Counted from the first letter of the stretch, positions 17,740-27,431 are shown. The stretch is DNA of 64,000 nt from an uncultured Dorea sp. (GCA_910588745.1 CAJURK010000005.1:1-64000); one strand, 5' to 3'. Numbers and translations are program-made. Notes: generated by a model from the letters alone, not told the origin.

Positions 17740-20304
17740 ATGGGCTTATTACAGAAATTGTTCGGAACACATAGTGAGAATGAATTGAAAAGGATTTATC
17801 CGATTGTGGACCAGATTGAGGCGCTGGAGCCGGAGATGAAAGAATTGTCCAATGCCGCGCTGCAGGACAAGACCAGAGAATTTAAGGAACGCTACGCCAA
17901 AGGCGAGACGTTGGACTCCCTGCTTCCAGAGGCGTTTGCGGTGGTAAGGGAAGCGTCTGTGCGGACGATCGGGCTTCGGCATTTCAGAGTCCAGCTTATC
18001 GGCGGTGTGATCCTGCACCAAGGGCGTATTGCGGAGATGAAGACCGGTGAAGGAAAGACGCTGGTATCTACGCTTCCGGCATATCTGAATGCATTGACCG
18101 GCGAGGGAGTACATATCGTTACGGTCAATGACTATCTGGCAAAGCGCGACGCAGAGTGGATGGGGCAGATCCATAAATTTCTGGGCCTTAAGGTGGGCGT
18201 TGTCTTAAACAGCATGGACAAGGACGAACGAAGAGAGGCTTATCATTGTGATATTACTTATGTGACTAACAACGAACTGGGATTTGATTATCTGCGGGAT
18301 AATATGGTGATTTATAAGGAGCGGTTAGTACAGAGGGGATTGAAGTTTGCGATTATCGACGAGGTGGACTCGGTGCTGATTGACGAAGCCAGAACCCCGC
18401 TGATTATTTCCGGACAAAGCGGCAAGTCAACGAAGCTCTACGAAGCCTGCGATATTCTGGCGAGACAGCTTCAAAAAGGCGAGGCCAGCGGCGAGTTTTC
18501 TAAGATGAACGCTATTATGGGCGAGGAAATCGAGGAGACCGGCGATTTTATTGTGAATGAAAAGGAAAAGAATGTAAACCTGACTGAGGACGGCGTGAAG
18601 AAGGTGGAGAAGTTCTTCCATTTGGAGAATTTAGCGGATCCGGAAAACTTAGAGGTTCAGCATAATATTATCCTGGCCCTTCGGGCCCACAATCTGATGT
18701 TTCGGGATCAGGACTATGTGGTGAAGGATGAGGAAGTCCTGATTGTGGATGAATTTACCGGACGTATTATGCCGGGGCGGAGGTATTCCGACGGATTACA
18801 TCAGGCGATCGAGGCGAAAGAACATGTGAAGGTGAGACGGGAAAGCAAGACACTTGCGACCATTACGTTCCAGAATTTATTCAATAAATTTGAAAAGAAG
18901 AGCGGTATGACCGGTACGGCTCTGACGGAGGAGAAGGAATTCCGCGAGATTTACGGTATGGACGTGATTGAGATTCCGACTAATGTTCCGGTTATGCGTA
19001 AAGACTTGGACGACGCGGTATATAAGACCCAGAAGGAGAAGTACCGGGCGGTCTGCGACGAGGTTGAGGCGGCGCACGCCAAGGGGCAGCCGGTGCTGGT
19101 AGGCACGATTACCATCGAGGTGTCGGAACTTTTAAGCGGTATGTTAAAACGCCGGGGGATAAAGCATAACGTGCTGAACGCTAAGTTTCATGAGATGGAG
19201 GCGGAGATCGTTGCCGGAGCGGGCGAGCATGGGGCGGTAACCATCGCTACAAACATGGCGGGCCGCGGTACGGATATTAAGCTGGACGAGGAAGCGAAAG
19301 CGGCGGGCGGCCTTAAGATTATCGGTACGGAGCGTCATGAGTCCAGACGTATTGATAATCAGCTAAGGGGACGTTCCGGGCGTCAGGGAGATCCGGGGGA
19401 ATCCAGGTTCTATATTTCGCTGGAAGATGACTTGATGCGCCTCTTTGGTTCCGAACGTCTTATGAGCGTGTTTAACGCCTTAGGCGTGGAGGACGGAGAG
19501 CAGATTGAACATAAGATGCTGTCCGGCGCTATTGAGAAAGCGCAGGAGAAAATTGAGAATAATAACTTTGGAATCCGTAAAAATCTGCTGGAATACGATC
19601 AGGTTATGAACGAGCAGAGAGAGATTATTTACGAAGAGAGACGCCGGGTATTGGACGGCGAAAACATGCGGGATTCCATTATCCATATGATTACGGAATT
19701 TGTAGAGAATCTGGTGGACAGAAACATTTCTGCGGACGCGGATCCGGAAGATTGGGATTTGGCGGGATTTAATGCAAATATGCGGGTTACCATACCTATG
19801 GAGCCGGTAATAGCCGAGGACGTGAAGAAGCTTGACCAGAAGCAGTTAAAGCATCTGTTAAAAGAGCGGGCAGTGGAACTTTACGAGCGGAAAGAAGGAG
19901 AATTTCCGGAACCGGAACATATCCGTGAGTTAGAGCGCGTGATTCTTCTGAAGGTAATTGACAATAAATGGATGGATCACATTGACGATATGGATCAGCT
20001 CCGTCAGGGAATCGGCCTGCAGGCTTACGGCCACAGAGACCCGAAAGTGGAATACAAGATGATCGGCTACGATATGTTCGATGAGATGACCAAGTCGATT
20101 ACCGCGGACACCATCCGCATGCTGTATCATGTAAAGATTGAACAGAAAGTAGAACGGGAAGAGGTGGCCAAGGTAACGGGAACCAACAAGGATGAATCCG
20201 CCGTGCGCGCGCCGAAGAAGCGGGAGAACAAAAAGGTTTACCCCAACGACCCATGCCCATGCGGCAGCGGCAAGAAATACAAACAGTGCTGCGGACGAAA
20301 GTAG
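17740..20304 (+). CDS. secA: preprotein translocase ATPase SecA
   Basis: Motor that drives Sec-dependent export through SecYEG. The 854 residues match the family. Visible are Walker A MKTGEGKT (about 101-108), DEVDSVLIDEARTP for Walker B, the preprotein cross-linking region, MTGTALTEE, TNMAGRGTDI, RRIDNQLRGRSGRQGDPG in the second nucleotide-binding fold, and the C-terminal zinc-binding CPCGSGKKYKQCCG that contacts SecB or lipids in other species. AAGGAG precedes the ATG. prfB follows 31 nt later, the usual secA-prfB arrangement in Firmicutes. Confidence 0.97.
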   Translation: MGLLQKLFGTHSENELKRIYPIVDQIEALEPEMKELSNAALQDKTREFKERYAKGETLDSLLPEAFAVVREASVRTIGLRHFRVQLIGGVILHQGRIAEMKTGEGKTLVSTLPAYLNALTGEGVHIVTVNDYLAKRDAEWMGQIHKFLGLKVGVVLNSMDKDERREAYHCDITYVTNNELGFDYLRDNMVIYKERLVQRGLKFAIIDEVDSVLIDEARTPLIISGQSGKSTKLYEACDILARQLQKGEASGEFSKMNAIMGEEIEETGDFIVNEKEKNVNLTEDGVKKVEKFFHLENLADPENLEVQHNIILALRAHNLMFRDQDYVVKDEEVLIVDEFTGRIMPGRRYSDGLHQAIEAKEHVKVRRESKTLATITFQNLFNKFEKKSGMTGTALTEEKEFREIYGMDVIEIPTNVPVMRKDLDDAVYKTQKEKYRAVCDEVEAAHAKGQPVLVGTITIEVSELLSGMLKRRGIKHNVLNAKFHEMEAEIVAGAGEHGAVTIATNMAGRGTDIKLDEEAKAAGGLKIIGTERHESRRIDNQLRGRSGRQGDPGESRFYISLEDDLMRLFGSERLMSVFNALGVEDGEQIEHKMLSGAIEKAQEKIENNNFGIRKNLLEYDQVMNEQREIIYEERRRVLDGENMRDSIIHMITEFVENLVDRNISADADPEDWDLAGFNANMRVTIPMEPVIAEDVKKLDQKQLKHLLKERAVELYERKEGEFPEPEHIRELERVILLKVIDNKWMDHIDDMDQLRQGIGLQAYGHRDPKVEYKMIGYDMFDEMTKSITADTIRMLYHVKIEQKVEREEVAKVTGTNKDESAVRAPKKRENKKVYPNDPCPCGSGKKYKQCCGRK

Positions 20305-20335
20305 CGGAATGAAAAACATAGAAAGAGGTGATAGC

Positions 20336-21449
20336 GTGGTTGAACTGGATCAGTACAAAGGAAATTTAAGTGCTTATGAGACGCCTCTCGCTGAAATGAG
20401 GGATTCACTTTGACATCCCAGCCAAACAGCAGAGGATTGAGGAATTAGAGCGCAGGATGGAGGAACCCGGCTTCTGGGATGAACCGGAGGAGTCCCAGAA
20501 GATTATGAAAGAGTTAAAGGGCCTGAAAGATCAGGTAGATACCATACAGGGACTGTATGCAAGCTATGAGGATATCGGGCTGCTGATTGAGATGGCGTAT
20601 GAGGAAGAGGACGCGTCTATTCTGCCGGAGATTGAAGAGGAACTTGCGGCATTTGAAGAAGCTTATGAAACCCTTCGGATTCAGACCTTGTTATCGGGGG
20701 AATATGACAAATACAACGCGATCGTAACCCTCCATGCGGGAGCGGGCGGAACCGAATCCTGCGACTGGGCGGGCATGCTGTACCGGATGTACAGCAGATT
20801 TGCCGAGAGGAAGGGCTTTGGCTTTCAGATGCTGGATTACTTAGAAGGGGATATTGCCGGGATTAAGGCGGTGACCTTTGAAGTTAGCGGTGATAATGCA
20901 TACGGATATTTTAAATCCGAAAAGGGCGTGCATAGGCTGGTGCGGATATCGCCCTTCAATTCAGCGGGAAAACGCCAGACTTCCTTTGCGTCCTGCGATG
21001 TGATACCGGACATTGAGGATCAGGCGGATATTGAGATTGCGGAGGAGGAATTAAAGATCGACACCTACCGCGCCAGCGGCGCCGGGGGCCAGCATGTGAA
21101 CAAAACTTCGTCGGCGATTCGGATTACCCATCTGCCTACCGGCATTGTAGTGCAGTGCCAGAATGAACGGTCCCAGCATCATAACCGGGATAAGGCCATG
21201 CAGATGCTGAAAGCGAAACTGACGCTTTTGAAAGAGCAGGAGCAGGCGGAGAAAGTATCGGATATCCGTGGAGAGATTAAGGAGATTGGATTCGGCAATC
21301 AGATCCGTTCCTATGTTATGCATCCTTATACCATGGTAAAGGATCATCGGACGGGAGCGGAGAGCAGCAATGTGAACGCAGTGATGGACGGAGCGTTAGA
21401 GCCCTTTATCAATGCATATCTGTGCCAGGGAAAGATTCCTACGGCGTAA
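20336..21449 (+). CDS. prfB: peptide chain release factor 2, programmed +1 frameshift
   Basis: Release factor for UAA and UGA. The gene is read in two frames: codons from GTG 20336 to CTT 20408-20410 are followed in frame by TGA (20411-20413), and the remainder continues one base later from GAC 20412. The joined product is about 370 residues, normal for RF2. The second frame has the RF2 tripeptide SPF in RISPFNSAGKRQ and the catalytic GGQ in GAGGQHVNKTSSAIR. GTG 20336 is chosen because GAGGTG lies 5 nt upstream and the product MVELDQYKGN matches RF2 N-termini; ATG 20309 is an in-frame alternative. Frameshifting lets RF2 levels regulate their own synthesis. Confidence 0.95.
20399..20414 (+). 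other. programmed ribosomal frameshift site of prfB
   Basis: CTT TGA C (20408-20414) is the classical RF2 shift heptamer. A GAGGGAT element (20399-20405) just upstream can act as the internal Shine-Dalgarno that promotes the +1 slip. Confidence 0.92.
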
Positions 21450-21530
21450 GCTTAGTTCGTCTGCGGAATGTTTGCCGCATAGACGGATACCAGGGACAGA
21501 AAAGGATAAAGAAAGGAAAAAGAACAGGAA

Positions 21531-22751
21531 ATGGTAAAAATAGCAGTACTTGGATATGGAACGGTAGGATCGGGAGTTGTGGAAGTAATCCGTACCAATC
21601 AGGAGATTATCAATCAGAGAGTTGGAGAAGAACTGGCGGTGAAGTATGTTCTGGATCTGCGGGATTTTCCGGGAGATCCGGTGCAGGATATGATTACGCA
21701 CGATTTTGAGGACGTAATAGGCGACGAGGAAGTGAAGATAGTCGTAGAAGTAATGGGCGGCATCGAACCGGCGTATACTTTTGTAAAGAGAAGCCTTGAG
21801 GCGGGGAAAAGTGTGGCGACCTCTAACAAAGCGCTGGTTGCAAAGCATGGAGCCGAACTTCTTGAAATAGCGAAGGCAGAGAATGTGAACTTTCTTTTTG
21901 AAGCCAGCGTAGGCGGAGGAATTCCGATTCTGCGGCCTTTACATTCTTCGCTAACCGGAGATGTGATCGAAGAGATCGTGGGAATCCTGAACGGAACCAC
22001 AAATTATATGATGACCAAGATGTTTTACGAAGGCGCCGGATATGACGAGGTGCTGAAGGAAGCGCAGGACAACGGCTTTGCGGAGCGTAATCCGGAAGCG
22101 GATGTGGAGGGGCATGACGCCTGCCGCAAGATTGCGATCCTGTCCTCAATTATTTCCGGAAGGCAGGTGGATTTTGAGGATATCTACTGTGAAGGGATTA
22201 CCAGGATTACGGTGGAGGATATGCAGTACGCCAAGGCTATGGGGAGGACGATCAAGCTTCTTGCGGCCTGCAGGAAAGAGGGAGATTCTTTAAGCGCAAT
22301 AGTATGCCCCTGCCTGCTCAGCCAGGAGCATCCGCTGTTTAGCGTGAACGGCGTATTTAATTCCGTATTTGTCCATGGGAATATGCTGGGAGACGCCATG
22401 TTCTACGGCAGCGGCGCAGGAAAGCTTCCGACGGCAAGCGCGGTAGTAGGCGACGTGGTAGAGGCTGCAAAGCATCTGCACTGCCATCTGGGAAATGGAT
22501 GGAGCAGTAAGAAGCTTGCGCTTAAGAAACCGGACGAAGTATCCCATCGGTTCTTTGTCAGAATGAAGGGCGGCAGGGAAGCTTTTCAGGAGAAGCTGGC
22601 GGCAGATTTCGGGATGCTGCAGTATGTGTCTGTTCCGGGGATTTCCGGGGAATTTGGATTTGTGACGGAATGTATGCCGGAAGGGGATTATCAGGAGAAG
22701 GCTTCCGAGTATAGAGATGAGATTATTAGTATGATTCGGGTGAAAGAGTAG
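21531..22751 (+). CDS. hom: homoserine dehydrogenase
   Basis: NAD(P)H-dependent reduction of aspartate semialdehyde to homoserine, the branch to threonine and methionine. The 406 residues contain the Rossmann loop VLGYGTVGSGVVEV (about 6-19), SNKALVAKHG, the substrate region EASVGGGIPI, LNGTTNYMMTKM and GFAERNPEADVEGHDACRK. The C-terminal 80 residues, after GDVVEAAKHL, resemble a short ACT-type regulatory domain, consistent with threonine feedback. The Shine-Dalgarno is weak (AACAGGAA). It starts about 80 nt after prfB, with a small imperfect hairpin at 21457-21486 between them. The next two genes continue the threonine/lysine pathway. Confidence 0.95.
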   Translation: MVKIAVLGYGTVGSGVVEVIRTNQEIINQRVGEELAVKYVLDLRDFPGDPVQDMITHDFEDVIGDEEVKIVVEVMGGIEPAYTFVKRSLEAGKSVATSNKALVAKHGAELLEIAKAENVNFLFEASVGGGIPILRPLHSSLTGDVIEEIVGILNGTTNYMMTKMFYEGAGYDEVLKEAQDNGFAERNPEADVEGHDACRKIAILSSIISGRQVDFEDIYCEGITRITVEDMQYAKAMGRTIKLLAACRKEGDSLSAIVCPCLLSQEHPLFSVNGVFNSVFVHGNMLGDAMFYGSGAGKLPTASAVVGDVVEAAKHLHCHLGNGWSSKKLALKKPDEVSHRFFVRMKGGREAFQEKLAADFGMLQYVSVPGISGEFGFVTECMPEGDYQEKASEYRDEIISMIRVKE

Positions 22752-22759
22752 GGAGTGTG

Positions 22760-22991
22760 CCTGGGCGCCCCGGACTGCTTGGCAGACGGTGCGGCCGGCG
22801 CCCTTTCTTATACGGAGCCGGGCAACGCTCCATCGAACTAACTGCTAACTTCGGCTAGGGTGTTCAGGAGAACCTGAACATCCGAGTCTCCGTAAGCAGT
22901 GGATTTCGCTTCCGCTAAGGACGCCCTTTTATGCTCTGTATAAGAAAGGTCGCCGGCCGCACCGTCTGCTAAGCAGTCCGGGGCGCGCAGG
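22760..22991. repeat. 232-nt palindromic element with 58-nt inverted arms (MITE-like)
   Basis: The arms 22760-22817 and 22934-22991 are reverse complements at 54 of 58 positions. The 116-nt middle holds nested inverted repeats: GGTGTTCAGG/CCTGAACATC around 22859-22882, and ACTGCTAAC/GTAAGCAGT. No open frame of note and no clear target-site duplication are seen. It fills the whole gap between hom and the next gene. Confidence 0.85.
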
Positions 22992-23043
22992 GAGGAGAAT
23001 GTTTGATGGATGCCCGGTATGGGGTAAGGAGTGAGAGTGTATT

Positions 23044-24246
23044 ATGAAGTATGTGGTTTTGCTGAGTGATGGTATGGCCGGGAGGCCTTTGGAGGAGCTG
23101 GGGGGACGGACTACTTTGGAGGCGGCGAGGACGCCGGTAATGGATGCTCTGGCTGAGAGGGCGGAGATTGGAATGGCGTCTATGGTGCCGGAGGGCATGG
23201 CGCCGGGAAGTGATACGGCGAATCTGTCGGTGATGGGATATGACCCGAATGTGTATTATACCGGGCGGTCTCCGCTGGAGGCGCTGAGTATTGGAGTGGA
23301 TATGGCGGCCGAGGATGTTTCTTTCCGCTGTAATGTTGTAACGCTTACAGAGGAAGAAGGCGCTTATGAAGATCAGAGGATTCTGGACCACAGCTCGGGA
23401 GAAATCAGTACGGAGGACGCGTCGGTTCTGATCGAAGCGGTGAAGGAGAAGCTTTTCAGGGAAGGCTATGAGTTCTATGCGGGAACTAGCTACCGGCATC
23501 TTTTGATCTGGAAGCAGGGAGAGGTGATGGAGCTGACGCCGCCTCACGACATTTTAGCGAAACGGATTGGCGGGTATCTGCCGGAAAATTCTGTGCTGCG
23601 TGAAATGATGGAAAAGAGTTATGAAATTTTAAAGAACCATCCTATTAATATCAGGCGGAAAGAGCAGGGACTGAATCCCGCTAATTCGCTGTGGTTCTGG
23701 GGAGCCGGGACAAGGCCGGCCCTTACTTCTTTTCGGGAAAAGACCGGAAAGAAGGGAGTGATGATTTCCGCGGTGGATTTGCTGAAAGGGATTGCCGTAG
23801 GGGCGGGCATGGATAATATTTTTGTAGAAGGCGCTAACGGCGGGCTTTATACAAATTATGAGGGCAAAGCGGACGCCGCGGTAAAAGCGCTGTTAGAAGA
23901 CGGATATGATTTTGCCTATATTCACGTGGAGGCTCCGGACGAGATGGGGCACCTTGGCGTAATGAAGGATAAGATTACTGCGATTGAGAACGTAGACAGC
24001 CGGGTATTGAAGCGGATTATGGATGCATTTTCCGCGTCGGATGAGGATTTCCGGATTATGGTACTGCCGGACCACCCTACCCCTGTTTGTATGCGGACCC
24101 ATACCGGGGAGGCGGTTCCGTATCTCATCTATGATAGCAGAACCAAACTGGACGGAATTCATATATATAATGAGAAAGAAGCTGCAAAAAGCGGGCATGT
24201 CTGGAAAGACGGTTACCGCCTGATTGATCATTTGTTTGAAGAATGA
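23044..24246 (+). CDS. PGM-like alkaline-phosphatase-superfamily enzyme, proposed homoserine kinase
   Basis: A 400-residue protein of the archaeal-type cofactor-independent phosphoglycerate mutase family. It shows VVLLSDGMAGRP with the metal-binding Asp, APGSDTANLSVMGYDP with the nucleophilic Ser, TGRSPLEALSIG, YIHVEAPDEMGHLG and LPDHPTPVCMRTHTGEAVP carrying the metal ligands. A subfamily of these proteins has been proposed to replace homoserine kinase, because it clusters with homoserine dehydrogenase and threonine synthase genes. Here it lies exactly between hom and lysC, and no GHMP-type ThrB is seen, which fits that idea. Glycolytic phosphoglycerate mutase activity is the alternative. AAGGAG precedes the ATG. 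Confidence 0.85.
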   Translation: MKYVVLLSDGMAGRPLEELGGRTTLEAARTPVMDALAERAEIGMASMVPEGMAPGSDTANLSVMGYDPNVYYTGRSPLEALSIGVDMAAEDVSFRCNVVTLTEEEGAYEDQRILDHSSGEISTEDASVLIEAVKEKLFREGYEFYAGTSYRHLLIWKQGEVMELTPPHDILAKRIGGYLPENSVLREMMEKSYEILKNHPINIRRKEQGLNPANSLWFWGAGTRPALTSFREKTGKKGVMISAVDLLKGIAVGAGMDNIFVEGANGGLYTNYEGKADAAVKALLEDGYDFAYIHVEAPDEMGHLGVMKDKITAIENVDSRVLKRIMDAFSASDEDFRIMVLPDHPTPVCMRTHTGEAVPYLIYDSRTKLDGIHIYNEKEAAKSGHVWKDGYRLIDHLFEE

Positions 24247-24298
24247 CGGCGGAACAATGAGACGGACTGCGGCTTAAAAAATGCATTTGGAGGGCGCT

Positions 24299-25507
24299 AT
24301 GCTGATTGTAAAGAAGTTCGGCGGCAGTTCTGTTGCTGATAGGGAGAGAATATTCAATGTGGCGAACCGCTGCATTGAGGACTACAAGGCGGGGCATGAC
24401 GTGGTGGTAGTGCTGTCAGCCATGGGAGACACGACGGATGAGCTGATCGCGCTTGCACAGACGGTAAACGAAAGCCCCAAGAAAAGAGAACTGGATATGC
24501 TCTTAGCAACAGGGGAACAGGTATCGGCATCGCTGATGGCGATGGCTATGCAGAGCATGGATGTTCCGGCAGTGTCGCTGAATGCATTTCAGGTACAGAT
24601 GCATTCCACTTCCAGATACGGCAATGCGAGATTCAAACGGATTGATACAGACCGGCTCCGGCATGAACTGGATTCCAGAAAAATTGTCATTGTAACCGGA
24701 TTCCAGGGGGTGAACAAATACGACGATGTGACTACCTTAGGGCGGGGAGGTTCAGATACCACCGCCGTCGCGCTGGCGGCGGTTCTGCACGCGGATTTGT
24801 GTGAAATCTTTACGGACGTGGACGGCGTATATACCGCTGACCCGCGGATTGTAAAGAAAGCGATGAAGCTTAAGGAAGTAACCTACGACGAGATGTTGGA
24901 ACTGGCCTCCTTAGGGGCTAAGGTTCTGCATAACCGTTCTGTGGAAATGGCAAAGAAATACGGCGTTCGGCTGGTGGTGCGTTCCAGCCTGAACCGGTCG
25001 GAAGGTACGGTAATCAAGGAGAAAGCTAAGATGGAAAAAATGTTAATTACAGGCGTGGCAGCCGATACAAATACAGCGCGCATTTCCGTAATCGGAGTGG
25101 AGGATAAGCCGGGAACGGCATTTAAGATTTTCCATACGCTTGCAAGGAATCATATCAATGTGGATATTATCCTGCAGTCGGTGGGACGGGACGGTACGAA
25201 GGATATTTCCTTTACCGTGTCGGAGGATGACCTGCAGGATGCGTTAAATGTGCTGGAAGAACACAAAGAGACGCTGACGATACAGCAGATTACTTCCAAT
25301 AAACATGTGGCGAAGATTTCGGTGGTAGGAGCCGGGATGATGAGCAATCCGGGCGTTGCGGCAAAAATGTTTGAATCCATGTATAATTCCAGGGTGAATA
25401 TCAATATGATAGCTACTTCTGAGATCCGGATTACGGTGCTGGTTGATGAAAAAGATGTGGATAAGGCCATGAATGCGGTTCATGACGGGTTTATTATGAC
25501 GGAGTAG
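24299..25507 (+). CDS. lysC: aspartate kinase
   Basis: Phosphorylates aspartate, the entry to lysine, threonine and methionine synthesis. It is 402 residues from ATG 24299, which has TTGGAGGGCG upstream; an ATG six codons earlier precedes that site and is less likely. The kinase domain has VKKFGGSSVAD (about 4-14), TLGRGGSDTTAVALA and FTDVDGVYTADPR. Two C-terminal ACT domains follow (ISVIGVEDKPGTAFKIF and ISVVGAGMMSNPGVAAKMF), the usual site of lysine/threonine feedback. It is the last gene of the hom cluster and is followed by a good terminator. Confidence 0.96.
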   Translation: MLIVKKFGGSSVADRERIFNVANRCIEDYKAGHDVVVVLSAMGDTTDELIALAQTVNESPKKRELDMLLATGEQVSASLMAMAMQSMDVPAVSLNAFQVQMHSTSRYGNARFKRIDTDRLRHELDSRKIVIVTGFQGVNKYDDVTTLGRGGSDTTAVALAAVLHADLCEIFTDVDGVYTADPRIVKKAMKLKEVTYDEMLELASLGAKVLHNRSVEMAKKYGVRLVVRSSLNRSEGTVIKEKAKMEKMLITGVAADTNTARISVIGVEDKPGTAFKIFHTLARNHINVDIILQSVGRDGTKDISFTVSEDDLQDALNVLEEHKETLTIQQITSNKHVAKISVVGAGMMSNPGVAAKMFESMYNSRVNINMIATSEIRITVLVDEKDVDKAMNAVHDGFIMTE

Positions 25508-25565
25508 GGACTGCGAGATGTAAATAGTTTATATTTAGGACGCCGAAGATAATAAAACATTACAT

Positions 25566-25612
25566 AAAAATAGACGGGGAGTCGGCAAAAGGACGGAACC
25601 GTCTATTTTTTT
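25566..25612 (+). terminator. terminator after lysC
   Basis: AAAAATAGACGG (25566-25577) pairs with CCGTCTATTTTT (25599-25610), ending in a run of seven T. Confidence 0.85.
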
Positions 25613-25752
25613 ACGTATCCGCCCATATTGCGCCACATCTTTTTACAGGCTCGCTTTAGGGAGGAAAGGCGGCTGAAAAGTTTCCTGCTCCGCGTATGTT
25701 GTGTTATACTGTTTTATATGATTTATTGATATTGGGAGGACGGATAAAATTG

Positions 25753-26421
25753 ATGCGCAATATATTACTCCTGGAGGATGACTACGAGTTAAACCGGGCG
25801 CTATGCTACGCGCTGAATAAAGAAAACTATCATGTGGAAGCAGCGTTTTCTATCCGCGATGCAAAAAAAGCGTTCGCCGCAAAGGCGCCGGATCTGCTCT
25901 TGCTGGATGTAAATCTTCCCGACGGGGAGGGGTTTTTCTTTTGCAGATGGGCGAAGGAAAGAAAGGAGATCCCGGTTATTTTTCTGACTGCGCGGGACTT
26001 AGAGGAGGACGCCCTTGCCGGCTATGACTTAGGGGCCGAGGACTATGTAACCAAGCCGTTTTCGATGAAGATCTTATTGAAAAAAATCAACGTAATTTTG
26101 AAGAGAACCGCCGGCGGCGAGACGCAGACGTTTGACGACGGATATCTTTGTATTGATCTGAATCAGGCGAAAGTATTTGTGAAAGAAAGAGAATGTCTAA
26201 TCACGCCGACGGAGCTGCGCCTGCTTCGGGAGCTGGTGGAGAATAAAGGACAGCTTCTAACCTATCACATTTTGCTGGAACGTTTGTGGGATGGCGGCGG
26301 GCAGTTTGTGGATAAGCATGCGCTGGCGGTAAATATCAACCGGCTCCGCAAAAAGATTGAGGATGGGGAACATAAGTATATTTCAAACGTATATGGGATG
26401 GGGTATCAATGGATTGGATAA
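25753..26421 (+). CDS. OmpR/PhoB-family response regulator
   Basis: DNA-binding response regulator of about 222 residues. The receiver starts ILLLEDDYELNRAL, with the phospho-acceptor Asp in LLLLDVNLPDGEG, Thr in FLTARD and Lys in YVTKPFS. The winged-helix output ends NINRLRKKIEDGEHKYISNVYGMGYQW. Start choice is uncertain: GGGAGG (25735-25740) is 9 nt from TTG 25750 and 12 nt from ATG 25753. It overlaps the kinase gene by 13 nt. With the kinase and the FtsX-type ABC transporter downstream it forms a self-contained sensing and export module, of the kind that responds to antimicrobial peptides or cell-envelope stress; the inducer is unknown. Confidence 0.93.
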   Translation: MRNILLLEDDYELNRALCYALNKENYHVEAAFSIRDAKKAFAAKAPDLLLLDVNLPDGEGFFFCRWAKERKEIPVIFLTARDLEEDALAGYDLGAEDYVTKPFSMKILLKKINVILKRTAGGETQTFDDGYLCIDLNQAKVFVKERECLITPTELRLLRELVENKGQLLTYHILLERLWDGGGQFVDKHALAVNINRLRKKIEDGEHKYISNVYGMGYQWIG

Positions 26422-27335
26422 GTGTAGGAAGCCTGATTACGGCAGCAGGCGCGGCAGCAGCCGCCGCTTGGAGGGTACGGCGGCTGCAGAAAGAGGTCCG
26501 GCAGTTTGAGGCGAAGGTTGAGCAGGCGTTGGACGACATGCTGTCCGGCCGGGAAACAGCCGGGAATGAAGAAGAAATTAAGGATACGCTTTGGGGAAAA
26601 TGTGGGGAAAAACTTGGGAGGGCCGAGCAGATCTGGCGGAGGAAAGAAGAAGAGAGCCTTTTAGAGAAGAAGCAGATGAAGGAGCTGATCTCAGATATTT
26701 CCCATCAGACGAAGACGCCCATTGCCAATATAAAGCTGTATTTGGAATTTCTTAGTGAGGAAGAGCTGTCTGAGAAAGGAAGAGGATTTTTAAAAAATCT
26801 GGAAGGGCAGGCGGATAAACTGGATTTCCTGCTGCAGGGAATGGTGAAGCTGTCCAGGTTAGAAGCGGGGATTATCCAGATTAGGAGCGAGCCGGGAAAC
26901 CTGTACGAAACATTGACCAAATCCGTCACGGCGATTGTTCCGGCGGCGGCCGCAAAGCGGATTATCCTGTCAGTAGACTGTGAAGAAACATACAGCCTTC
27001 GCTACGACAAAAAGTGGACGGAGGAAGCGGTCTTTAACGTGCTGGATAATGCGGTGAAATATACGGAGTCTTACGGTAAGATCCATGTAAAGGTAATCAG
27101 GCAGGAGATATTTACCAGAATCAGCATTGCGGATACCGGAAAAGGAATCCCAACGGAAAGACAGGCGGAGATTTTTGCGCGGTTTTACCGGGAGCCGGAA
27201 GTGCATGAAGAAAGCGGAGTGGGTATCGGGCTGTATCTTACGAGGAAAATCTTAGAATTGCAGGGCGGCTATATCGAAGTCAGATCCCGAATGGGAAGGG
27301 GGTCTGAGTTCTGCCTCTATCTGCCAAATGGATAG
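26409..27335 (+). CDS. membrane sensor histidine kinase
   Basis: A 308-residue kinase with one short N-terminal membrane segment (about 4-20, alanine-rich) and essentially no outside sensor domain. A long coiled-coil-like linker (about 22-90) leads to the H-box ISDISHQTKTPIANIKLYLE, N-box FNVLDNAVKYTES, G1 IADTGKGIP and G2 GVGIGLYLTRKI. The lack of a sensor domain, the SHQTKTP H-box and the neighbouring FtsX permease are typical of kinases that read the state of their partner ABC transporter. The ATG at 26409 overlaps the response regulator and implies translational coupling. Confidence 0.93.
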   Translation: MDWISVGSLITAAGAAAAAAWRVRRLQKEVRQFEAKVEQALDDMLSGRETAGNEEEIKDTLWGKCGEKLGRAEQIWRRKEEESLLEKKQMKELISDISHQTKTPIANIKLYLEFLSEEELSEKGRGFLKNLEGQADKLDFLLQGMVKLSRLEAGIIQIRSEPGNLYETLTKSVTAIVPAAAAKRIILSVDCEETYSLRYDKKWTEEAVFNVLDNAVKYTESYGKIHVKVIRQEIFTRISIADTGKGIPTERQAEIFARFYREPEVHEESGVGIGLYLTRKILELQGGYIEVRSRMGRGSEFCLYLPNG

Positions 27336-27361
27336 CGGTGCGCCTAGAGTGTGAGTAACAT

Positions 27362-27404
27362 AAAAAATAGATGGGAAGCCAAGTGCAGGCCAACCATCTA
27401 TTTT
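27362..27404. terminator. bidirectional terminator
   Basis: AAAATAGATGG (27364-27374) pairs perfectly with CCATCTATTTT (27394-27404). It lies between the kinase gene (plus) and a short minus-strand gene and can end both. Confidence 0.75.
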
Positions 27405-27431
27405 GAACAGCGTGTAGAAATTTAGTGGAGT

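Noticed and set aside
20336..20456. prfB as a frameshifted pseudogene
   Set aside because: The in-frame TGA lies in the classical CTT TGA C site and the joined product is full length, so this is programmed recoding.
22760..22991. insertion sequence or CRISPR unit
   Set aside because: No transposase frame and only one pair of inverted arms; no regularly spaced direct repeats.
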